From Opitutaceae bacterium (GTDB taxonomy: Bacteria; Verrucomicrobiota; Verrucomicrobiia; Opitutales; Opitutaceae): a stretch of DNA of 64,000 nt. The translations under genes were made by a program, and so were the position numbers. Below the pieces are notes generated by a model. It was not told the origin of the DNA and ran no database searches. It was given only the letters and a program-made list of their open reading frames with translations. The number at the start of each line of letters is the position of its first letter. Position 1 is the stretch's first letter. The stretch is from positions 62,001 to 126,000 of the forward strand of contig JADJTK010000007.1 in NCBI GenBank assembly GCA_016711225.1, written 5' to 3'. Positions 52,113-58,937 of this stretch are shown in pieces.

Positions 52113-52175
52113 TCCCGCGCCCCCGCCGCATCCTCCTTGCCCTCGGCCGCCGGACCGGTTTCTCATCTCCACCCC

Positions 52176-53048
52176 ATGGAACTCATCGACGGCAACAAGA
52201 TCGCCGCCCAAATCGTCGCCGAACTCAAAGCTGCGGTCTCCGCCATCCCGGACCGCAAACCCTGCCTCGCCCTCGTGCGCCTGGGCGACGACCCCGCCTC
52301 GGTCTCCTATGTGAAGAAAAAGGATCTCACCGCCGCCGAGATCGGCATCACCAGCCGCGTGATCCTGCCGCCCGTCACCACCAGCCAGGCCGATCTGCTC
52401 GCCATGATCGACCAGCTCAACGCCGACCTCTCCGTCGACGGCATCCTCGTCCAGTCCCCTCTGCCCAAACACATCGACGAGCTCACCGTCTTCCGGCGCG
52501 TCGCCCCGAACAAGGACGTCGACGGCTTCCACACCCTCAACTTGGGCAAGGTCGCCCAGGAGGACGACACTGGCTTCGTGGCCTGCACGCCCGCCGGCAT
52601 CATCGAACTGCTCGTGCGCTCCGGGGTAAAACTCAGCGGCAAACACGTCGTCGTGCTCGGCCGTAGCCTCATCGTGGGCAAACCCATCGCCCTGCTCGCC
52701 CTCCAGAAAAAGGCTTGGGCAAACGCCACCGTCACCGTCTGCCACTCGCAGACCGCCGACCTGCCCGCCATCACCCGCCAGGCCGATGTGCTCATCGCCG
52801 CCATCGGCCGGGCCGAATTCGTCACGGCCGACATGGTCAAACCCGGCGCGGTGGTCATCGACGTGGGCATCAACCGCGTGCCTGATGCCACCAAAAAGAC
52901 CGGATACCGCCTCACCGGCGATGTGCACTTTCCCAGCGTCGCCCCACTCTGCTCGAAGATCACTCCGGTGCCCGGCGGCGTCGGCCCGATGACGGTGGCC
53001 ATGCTCATGAAGAACACCTTCAAGGCGTGGCGCCTGGCCAACAGCTGA
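52176..53048 (+). CDS. folD: Bifunctional methylenetetrahydrofolate dehydrogenase/cyclohydrolase
   Basis: FolD interconverts 5,10-methylene-THF and 10-formyl-THF, supplying one-carbon units. The 290-residue enzyme has ALVRLGDDPASVSYVKKK with the catalytic Lys region, VDGILVQSPLPKHID, NKDVDGFH, VVLGRSLIVGKPIALL for NADP binding and PVPGGVGPMTVAMLMKNT near the end. The ATG at 52176 gives the standard N-terminus (MELIDGNKIAAQI). There is no Shine-Dalgarno; the upstream sequence is pyrimidine-rich. Functionally it connects with the glycine cleavage gene gcvP through the folate pool, though the two are far apart. Confidence 0.97.
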   Translation: MELIDGNKIAAQIVAELKAAVSAIPDRKPCLALVRLGDDPASVSYVKKKDLTAAEIGITSRVILPPVTTSQADLLAMIDQLNADLSVDGILVQSPLPKHIDELTVFRRVAPNKDVDGFHTLNLGKVAQEDDTGFVACTPAGIIELLVRSGVKLSGKHVVVLGRSLIVGKPIALLALQKKAWANATVTVCHSQTADLPAITRQADVLIAAIGRAEFVTADMVKPGAVVIDVGINRVPDATKKTGYRLTGDVHFPSVAPLCSKITPVPGGVGPMTVAMLMKNTFKAWRLANS

Positions 53049-53154
53049 TTCCGCAATAGAAAATCCGCTCTTGGAACCGGGTCTTGCGTCCGTGCCGGTT
53101 CGCCGGGTTAAGGGTACGGGGGTCCTCCTTCCGTTCGGCCCTCTTCCGTCCTTT

Positions 53155-53188
53155 CCTTGGCACTTCGCACTTGATACTTGGCACTTCC
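53155..53188 (+). repeat. Word-like leader, CTTGGCACTTCGCACTTGATACTTGG type
   Basis: The tract contains CACTTCGCACTTGATACTTG and further CACTT words. The same word family occurs at 54694-54725 (upstream of proC) and 62024-62050 (upstream of moxR), always on the strand of the following gene. Confidence 0.7.
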
Positions 53189-53311
53189 TCCGCGCTACCC
53201 GCCTTCCGTATTCCGCCCCCAGTTCACGCTTCACTGACAAGTGCCCCGCGAACGCCGCTTGCCGCCACGCCCCCTTTCCCCTTCACTGCCGCCCCCTAAA
53301 CCGCACCCCTG

Positions 53312-54430
53312 ATGTCGAAGCCCAAGATCCTCGTCGTTGACGACCAGCCGGTCAACGTACAGCTCCTCCGGCGCAAGCTGGAACGTGAAGGCATGGAAGT
53401 GCTCTCGACCAGCCGCGGCACCGAAGCGCTCCAGATTTCCCTCGAGCTGATGCCCGACCTCATCCTGCTCGATGTGATGATGCCCGACATGAACGGCTTC
53501 GAGGTCTGCCACCGCCTCAAACAATCGGTCGCAACCCGTTCCATACCCGTCATCTTCATCACCGCGCGCACCTCCAAGGAGAGCAAGCTCGAGGGCCTCA
53601 ACGTCGGCGCCGTCGACTACATCACCAAGCCCATCGATCTCGACGAGACCGTAGCCCGCGTGCAGACGCAGCTGCGTTTCGTCACGATGAATCGCGAACT
53701 GCTCGTGCTCCAGCGCCGCCTTTCCGAGGCGCGCCGTGCCGCCAGCGTAGGCGCCATCACCCAGGGCATTTCGCACAATCTCAACAATCTCCTGGGCGTC
53801 GTCATCGGTTACCTCGACCTGATCAAGACCTACTACGACCGCCCCGAGTTGGTGAAGAAGAACGCCGAGGCCGTCGACCAGGCGATCAACCGCATCGTCG
53901 GCATCCTGCGCCAGCTCAGCACCGTCGCGATCAAATCGCGTTTCTCCCTTTCCCCCACCCCGCTCCAGAAGCTACTGGAGGACGTCGTCAAACGCTACCA
54001 GACCGAGTTCAAGATCCCGGAGGCGGTGACCATCGACAATCCGCTGGGCGACCTCGAGTTCAACACCAGCGCCGAAGTCATGGAGGAGGCGCTCTCAAAG
54101 CTGCTCATGAACGCGTGGGAGTCCTATGGCGACGACCACAAGGGCCCCCGCCCCATCGTCATCCAGACCGAGCTCAACCCCGACCATCCCGAGGGCGAGA
54201 TGATCGAGATCCATGTTTTGGACAAGGGCCGCGGCGTCGATCCCAAGATCCGCGACCACATGTTCGAACCCTTCACCAGCACCAAACACACCGTCGGGGT
54301 GGGCATGGGACTGACCGTCGCCCGCCATTCGCTGCGCAGCGTGGGCGGCAATGTCGAGGTGCTCGATCGGCCCGACGGCGGAGTCTGCGCCACCATACTA
54401 CACCCCCGCAAGGTCGAGCCGGCGACGTAA
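53312..54430 (+). CDS. Response regulator receiver fused to histidine kinase
   Basis: The 372-residue cytoplasmic protein has an N-terminal REC domain (residues 4-120) with ILVVDDQPVN, phospho-acceptor Asp54 in LILLDVMMPDMNG, and the conserved Lys in YITKPID. A HisKA helix follows with ITQGISHNLNNLLGVVIGYL (phospho-His in SHN). The HATPase domain has MEEALSKLLMNAWES, LDKGRGVDPKI and VGVGMGLTVARHSL. Such REC-kinase hybrids lacking a membrane sensor usually receive phosphate from another kinase. The start lacks a Shine-Dalgarno and follows a word-like pyrimidine leader. No output partner is adjacent. Confidence 0.93.
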   Translation: MSKPKILVVDDQPVNVQLLRRKLEREGMEVLSTSRGTEALQISLELMPDLILLDVMMPDMNGFEVCHRLKQSVATRSIPVIFITARTSKESKLEGLNVGAVDYITKPIDLDETVARVQTQLRFVTMNRELLVLQRRLSEARRAASVGAITQGISHNLNNLLGVVIGYLDLIKTYYDRPELVKKNAEAVDQAINRIVGILRQLSTVAIKSRFSLSPTPLQKLLEDVVKRYQTEFKIPEAVTIDNPLGDLEFNTSAEVMEEALSKLLMNAWESYGDDHKGPRPIVIQTELNPDHPEGEMIEIHVLDKGRGVDPKIRDHMFEPFTSTKHTVGVGMGLTVARHSLRSVGGNVEVLDRPDGGVCATILHPRKVEPAT

Positions 54431-54504
54431 GCCGGCGCGCTGCCCGCCGCCAGTTTCGGGTTTTGAGTTTCAGGTTTCGCGTTCCTGAGTCGGTGGTCCG
54501 TATA

Positions 54505-54598
54505 GCGAAACGCTCCGAGCGTTTCGGTTTCGCCGTCGTAGCGGAAGCGCTTCGCTTCCGTCCGTCACTTCCCCGTGGCGAAACTCGCTGGAGTTTCT
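54505..54598. repeat. Palindromic repeats upstream of proC (GCGAAACGCT family)
   Basis: Hairpin-forming units occur at 54505-54526 (GCGAAACGCTCCGAGCGTTT), 54538-54560 (GTAGCGGAAGCGCTTCGCTT) and 54577-54598 (GGCGAAACTCGCTGGAGTTT). They alternate with GGTTTTGAGTTTC and GGGTTTGGCGTTTGG word tracts at about 54457-54480 and 54599-54670. Confidence 0.75.
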
Positions 54599-54693
54599 GG
54601 GTTTGGCGTTTGGATTCTGGGTTTTGTGATTTCGCATCGGGGTGACGAAACTCGCCAGAATCCTGGGTTTGGGCCGTTACGATTCCCGTAGGC

Positions 54694-54850
54694 CCCTTGT
54701 CACTTGGTCCTTGTTACTTGGCACCTCCGCTCCGCCTTTCCGCCTTCACTCCACCCTGCGCCACTCCATTTCCGGCTTCAACCTTCAGCATCCAGCCTTC
54801 AGCCTGTCCTCCGGCACTCCGCAATCCGAACTCCGCAATCCGCATTCCCC
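54694..54850 (+). repeat. Word-like leaders upstream of proC
   Basis: A CTTGTCACTTGGTCCTTGTT tract (54694-54725) is followed by CAACCTTCAGCATCCAGCCT and CTCCGCAATCCGAACTCCGC words that reach the proC start. The whole stretch is pyrimidine-rich and has no Shine-Dalgarno. Confidence 0.7.
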
Positions 54851-54852
54851 TC

Positions 54853-55659
54853 ATGCCCCGCCTCTCCTTCCTCGGTTCCGGCAACATGGCCTCGGCGATC
54901 GTCGCCGGCGTCCTCAACCAGAAGGTCGCCGCCGTCGCCGACCTCGCCTGCCTCGGCGGCAATGACCCCACCGGCGCCGCCCTCTCCTCCCGCACCGGTA
55001 TCCGTCTCGCCAAGGACGTGATCGATCTCTGCGTGACCGCCGACGCCGTGGTCGTCGCCTTCAAGCCCCAGAACCTCGCCGAGGCCGATCCTCGCCTCGC
55101 CGAGGCCACCCGCGGCAAGCTCGTCATTTCCATCCTCGCCGGAAAAAAGCTCTCCTCCCTCGCCCAGGCCTTCCCGCACGCCCGCGCCCTCGTGCGCGCC
55201 ATGCCCAACACCCCTGGAGCCATCGGGGCCGGCATCACCGGCTGGTGTAGCCTGGCTCCACTTTCCGAAGCCGACCGCACCATCGTGCTCTCCGTGCTCG
55301 GCGCCCTCGGTATCGTGCATGAGTTCCCGGAGGACATGCTCAACTCCGTCACCGCGTTGGGTGGCAGCGGCCCGGGCTTCGTCTTCGAGTTCGCCGCCGC
55401 GCTGCGCGAAGCCGGCGTCGCCGCCGGCTTCACCCGCGAGCTCGCCGCCGAGTTCGCCACCGAGGTCCTGCTCGGCTCCGCCAAGCTGCTCAAGCAGACC
55501 GGCGAGGATGCCGACGTCTTGCGCGACCGCGTGACCTCGCCCAAGGGCACCACCTACGCCGGCCTGCAGGCCATGGCGTCGGCAAATTTCCGTGACACGA
55601 TTCGCACCACCGTTCTCGCCGCCCGCGAGCGCAGCGCCGAGCTCTCAAAGGACACCTGA
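54853..55659 (+). CDS. proC: Pyrroline-5-carboxylate reductase
   Basis: ProC catalyses the last step of proline synthesis, NAD(P)H-dependent reduction of pyrroline-5-carboxylate. The 268-residue enzyme has the Rossmann motif FLGSGNMASAIVAGVL, VVVAFKPQNL, SILAGKKLSSL, RAMPNTPGAIGAGITG and the dimerisation signature TALGGSGPGFVFEF plus VTSPKGTTYAGLQAM (Lys where Gly is common). The ATG at 54853 gives the normal N-terminus. The stop overlaps the start of the next gene by one base (TGATGG), indicating translational coupling with the isochorismatase-like gene. Confidence 0.96.
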   Translation: MPRLSFLGSGNMASAIVAGVLNQKVAAVADLACLGGNDPTGAALSSRTGIRLAKDVIDLCVTADAVVVAFKPQNLAEADPRLAEATRGKLVISILAGKKLSSLAQAFPHARALVRAMPNTPGAIGAGITGWCSLAPLSEADRTIVLSVLGALGIVHEFPEDMLNSVTALGGSGPGFVFEFAAALREAGVAAGFTRELAAEFATEVLLGSAKLLKQTGEDADVLRDRVTSPKGTTYAGLQAMASANFRDTIRTTVLAARERSAELSKDT

Positions 55660-56234
55660 TGGCCGACACCCCGGCGACCCTACCCTCGCCCACGGAAGTC
55701 CCCTGCCCCATGACCGCCTCCGCCCTCCTGCTCATCGATACCCAGGTGAACATGTTCGCCCCGGCCTCCCCGGTGGCATCGGCGGAGCCCCTACTCGCAC
55801 GGCTCGTCGCCCTGCTCCGGCGAGCCCGCGAGGCCCACGTGCCGATCATCCTGGTGCGCAATTGCGGCAACGCGGGCGACCCCGACCAGCGCGGGACCCC
55901 GGGGTGGGAGTTGCATCCGTCACTACGCCCGGCGGAGGGCGACATCGTGCTCGACAAGACAACACAGGACACCTTCGCCAGCACCGCGCTCGGCGATGTG
56001 CTCACGGCCCGCGGCATCGGCCACCTCATCATCGCCGGGCTGCAATCCGAATACTGCGTGCGCGAGACCACCCTCGGGGCGCTCACCCGCCACTTCACCG
56101 TCACTCTCGTTTCCGACGGCCACAGCACCTACGACGGCAAAGAACGCACCGCGCTCCAGACGAGCGCCGCCGTCAACGCGGAGTTCGCCGGCCGCGTGAC
56201 CCTCGTCGCCGCCGACTCCCTGCGCTTCCCCTGA
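55659..56234 (+). CDS. Isochorismatase-like cysteine hydrolase
   Basis: This 191-residue alpha/beta hydrolase of the isochorismatase superfamily has the catalytic triad: Asp in LLLIDTQVNMF, Lys in VLDKTTQDTF and nucleophilic Cys in GLQSEYCVRETTLGAL. The superfamily includes nicotinamidases, N-carbamoyl amidohydrolases and isochorismatases; nothing here fixes the substrate. An internal ATG after ~17 residues (MTASALLLIDTQ) is a possible shorter start. It overlaps proC by one base, so both are likely translated from one mRNA. Confidence 0.92.
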   Translation: MADTPATLPSPTEVPCPMTASALLLIDTQVNMFAPASPVASAEPLLARLVALLRRAREAHVPIILVRNCGNAGDPDQRGTPGWELHPSLRPAEGDIVLDKTTQDTFASTALGDVLTARGIGHLIIAGLQSEYCVRETTLGALTRHFTVTLVSDGHSTYDGKERTALQTSAAVNAEFAGRVTLVAADSLRFP

Positions 56235-56379
56235 CCGCGCCCGCGGTCGCGCGGCAGTGTCGCTGCCGTCCGCCCACGGGACGACCGCCGCCCGAGGGCG
56301 AGCGGCGAAGCCCCCGTCCACCGCACATTCTGTTCTTCCCTCGGGCGACCATCCCACCTTACCGTGCATCCGCTTTCTT

Positions 56380-57168
56380 ATGGGATGGTACTACGCAGTC
56401 CTCAATCAGCGGTTGGGCCCCGTGTCGGACACGGACTTCGCCGCGCTCGTCGCCAACGGTACGATCACACCGGCTACGCTGGTCTGGCGTGAGGGACTGG
56501 CCGGCTGGCTGCCGTACGCCCAAGCCTGCGGGCCCGGTAGCGCCGAGGATCCCGACCACGCCATCTGCGCGGTCAGCGGTCGACGCTACCCCAAGAGCCA
56601 GATGCTCGAATACGAGGGACGCTGGGTCAGCGCCGAGCACCGCGAAGTGTTCTTCCAGCGCCTGCGCGAGGGCCTGTCCCCCGCCGCCGGCGACGCGATG
56701 CCCGGGCCATACGGTTACGGCGGCTTCTGGATCCGTTTTGCCGCCCGCTTCATCGACGGTCTCCTGATCACCGTGGTCGGCCAGATCACCAACGGGTTGC
56801 TCGGCCTTCTCTTCTACAGCCGCTTTGTCTGGGTCGCCCAACCCGCCCAGCTGGATCCGAAGAACATGGCGTTGTTCTTCGCGTTCACAGCCGCGACCAT
56901 GCTGGTCGGGGTCGGCATCGGCCTCAGCTACGAGTGGTACTTCCTCGCGAAGTATCAGGCCACCCTGGGGAAAATGGCCCTCGGGCTCAAAGTCGTACGG
57001 GCGGACGGCACCCGGCTTTCCAATGGCCGCATCGTCGGTCGCCATTTCTCCACCATGATCAGCCAGATCACCCTCTTCATTGGCTACATGATGGCCGGCT
57101 GGGACGACGAGAAACGCGCCCTCCACGACCGCATCTGCGACACCCGCGTGGTCAAGACCCGCGCCTAA
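56380..57168 (+). CDS. GYF_2-RDD family membrane protein
   Basis: The 262-residue product begins with a GYF_2-type domain (WYYAVLNQRLGPVSDTDFAA, then LVWREGLAGWLPYAQ). A linker with a cysteine at CAVSGRRYPK follows. The RDD membrane domain begins YGGFWIRFAARFIDGLL and continues with two to three helices and TLGKMALGLKVVRADG. RDD proteins are poorly understood membrane proteins often found beside MoxR/DUF58 clusters, as here. The ATG at 56380 was chosen because it directly precedes the GYF_2 motif. Confidence 0.88.
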   Translation: MGWYYAVLNQRLGPVSDTDFAALVANGTITPATLVWREGLAGWLPYAQACGPGSAEDPDHAICAVSGRRYPKSQMLEYEGRWVSAEHREVFFQRLREGLSPAAGDAMPGPYGYGGFWIRFAARFIDGLLITVVGQITNGLLGLLFYSRFVWVAQPAQLDPKNMALFFAFTAATMLVGVGIGLSYEWYFLAKYQATLGKMALGLKVVRADGTRLSNGRIVGRHFSTMISQITLFIGYMMAGWDDEKRALHDRICDTRVVKTRA

Positions 57169-57197
57169 CCGCCGCGTCCCCCATCGCCGCCCCCTCG

Positions 57198-57761
57198 ATG
57201 GTCCCCGTCTCCCACTGCCCGGGCTGCAAACGCGCGCTCCCGCCAGCGGCGTGGCACAACGACCGCCAGGTCCACTGTCCTTCGTGCGACACCGACCTGG
57301 AGTTCGTCGCCTTCCCCGCGCTCACCGCCGCCCGTTTCGTCGCCCGTCCCGAGTCCGCCACCTTGGGCGACGACGCCACTTGCTTCTTCCATACCACCAA
57401 CCGCGCCGAAGCCGTCTGCGCCGGCTGCGGTCGACTCCTCTGCGCGGTCTGCGCCGTAGATTTCGCCGGCAAATGCCTCTGCCCGAGCTGCATCGCCGCG
57501 CGCCCCATCGCCGCCCAGCCCGACGCCGTGAAGTCGCGACTGCTTTGGGACAGCCTCGCCCTCTCGCTGGCCACGCTCCCCATCCTCATGTGGCCCGTGA
57601 CGCTAGTCACCGCGCCCGCTGCGATCGGCCTGGCCATCTACGGCTGGAACAAGCCCGGTAGTCTCGTTCGCGGTTCCAAAACCCGCCTCGTCGTCGCCAT
57701 GGTCCTGGCCGGCGCCCAAGTGGTCGGCTGGACTGTGGGCCTCGTCACCTTCCTCCTCTAG
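57198..57761 (+). CDS. Zinc-ribbon/B-box-like membrane protein
   Basis: No named family is recognised. The 187-residue protein begins with a zinc ribbon (CPGC...CPSC, residues ~8-35). A B-box-like cluster follows (CFFH...CAGCGRLLCAVC...CLCPSC, residues ~65-108), then two hydrophobic hairpins near the C-terminus (SLALSLATLPILMWPVTLV, VVAMVLAGAQVVGWTVGLV). It starts 29 bases after the RDD gene and is followed 15 bases later by another membrane protein gene. A membrane-bound zinc-finger scaffold is all that can be said. Confidence 0.8.
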   Translation: MVPVSHCPGCKRALPPAAWHNDRQVHCPSCDTDLEFVAFPALTAARFVARPESATLGDDATCFFHTTNRAEAVCAGCGRLLCAVCAVDFAGKCLCPSCIAARPIAAQPDAVKSRLLWDSLALSLATLPILMWPVTLVTAPAAIGLAIYGWNKPGSLVRGSKTRLVVAMVLAGAQVVGWTVGLVTFLL

Positions 57762-57776
57762 CTGGATGCACTGACA

Positions 57777-58409
57777 ATGGCCCGAACCGCCCGTTTCTAC
57801 CAACGCCTCACCCGTTCCCGCTCGGGTATCGGCAGCTACACCAGCCTCTGGCTCGGGCCCGACCACCTGCTGCTGGTTACCTCCAGCGGATACTCCGAGA
57901 GCTACCAGCGCTTCTACTTCCGCGACATCCAGTGCCTCGTCGCTGCGGATTCGATTCGCTACGGCGTGTTCAACGCCGTCTTCGGAACCATCCTCGGCTT
58001 TTGTGGCATCGCCGCCGCAATCGCGGCCTCCAGCACCGGGGTTTCGCCCTGGATTCTGCTCTTCCTCCTGCCCGCGTTACTCCTGCTGCTCTGGAATCTC
58101 TACCTCGGGCGTACCTGCAAGGTCACCCTCATGTCCGGCGTGCAATCGGTGGTGCTGCCCCCGCTGTCCCGTTTCCGCCGTACCCGCAAAGTCTTCGCCC
58201 GCCTGGTGCCACTGATCGAGGCCGCCCAGGCGGCCCTCACTCCGCCGCCCTTGGCGCCGCCGCCCCCGCCGGCCGCCGCCACCGCTGGCGCCGAACCGCC
58301 GACACCGGCCGAAGATGCTCCGGCTACTTCGGATCGGACCGATGCGCCGGATCAGTCCGATCGGTCCGCGGCCTCCGCGCAGCCCGCCGTCCAGCCCGCG
58401 GCCCAGTAG
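57777..58409 (+). CDS. Hypothetical membrane protein with repeat-derived C-terminal tail
   Basis: The 210-residue product has a PH-like N-terminal strand region (SYTSLWLGPDHLLLVTSSGY, YQRFYFRDIQCLVA). Two membrane helices follow (about residues 62-110), then a basic segment. The C-terminal ~60 residues are Pro/Ala/Asp-rich. Their codons include a GATCGGACCGATGCG / GATCAGTCCGATCGGTCCG word repeat (58331-58372), encoding SDRTDAPDQSDRS. It lies in the MoxR-associated cluster; function is unknown. Confidence 0.75.
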   Translation: MARTARFYQRLTRSRSGIGSYTSLWLGPDHLLLVTSSGYSESYQRFYFRDIQCLVAADSIRYGVFNAVFGTILGFCGIAAAIAASSTGVSPWILLFLLPALLLLLWNLYLGRTCKVTLMSGVQSVVLPPLSRFRRTRKVFARLVPLIEAAQAALTPPPLAPPPPPAAATAGAEPPTPAEDAPATSDRTDAPDQSDRSAASAQPAVQPAAQ

Positions 58410-58434
58410 GCGGATACTCGCCGCCTCGCTCCCG

Positions 58435-58937
58435 ATGCCGCCCCCTCCGGTCCCGCCCACCGCCCGCCCCGCGCCCATTCGCGCCTGGCGCTGCGTGCGG
58501 CACGCCGAGCGCGAGGCGGCCGCTCGCTGCCCGGTCTGCGGCCAGCCCTTCTGCCGCGAATGCGTCGTTGAACACGAAGGACGCCTGCTCTGCTCGGCCT
58601 GCCTGGCGAAGCAGGCCTCGCCCGCCCCCGCCCCACGCGCGGCCCGCAGTTTCGCGCCGCTGCGCGCCCTGCTTTCCGTCGGCACTCCCGCGCTCGTGCT
58701 CTGGTTCGTCTTCTTCTACGCCGCCACGTTGCTGACCCGCATCCCCCAAAACTTCCACGACGCCACCATCTGGAAGGACCTTCCCGGCCCGCAGCACGAC
58801 AAGCCTGCCCGCAAGGACAAATCCCCGACATCCCGGCACCTGCCCCATCCGACAAATCCGCGGAACCGGCCAACGGCCCCCGCTCGGCGGCCCCGACCCA
58901 CAACGTCCCCCGCCCCGCGCTCCCGCCCTCCCGATGA
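58435..58937 (+). CDS. B-box zinc-finger membrane protein (probably frameshifted near its 3' end)
   Basis: The product starts MPPPPVPPTARPAP and has a B-box-like zinc cluster (CVRHAEREAAARCPVCGQPF, CRECVVEHEG, LLCSAC). One membrane helix follows (VGTPALVLWFVFFYAATLL). In the literal frame the ORF continues to 59124, overlapping the next gene by ~190 bases with an Arg/Pro-rich tail. The alternative frame after about 58830 has codon usage more like the rest of the genome and ends in a TGA overlapping the next ATG (ATGA at 58934). I therefore prefer an end at 58937 with one missing base near 58830. Function is unknown. Confidence 0.68.
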
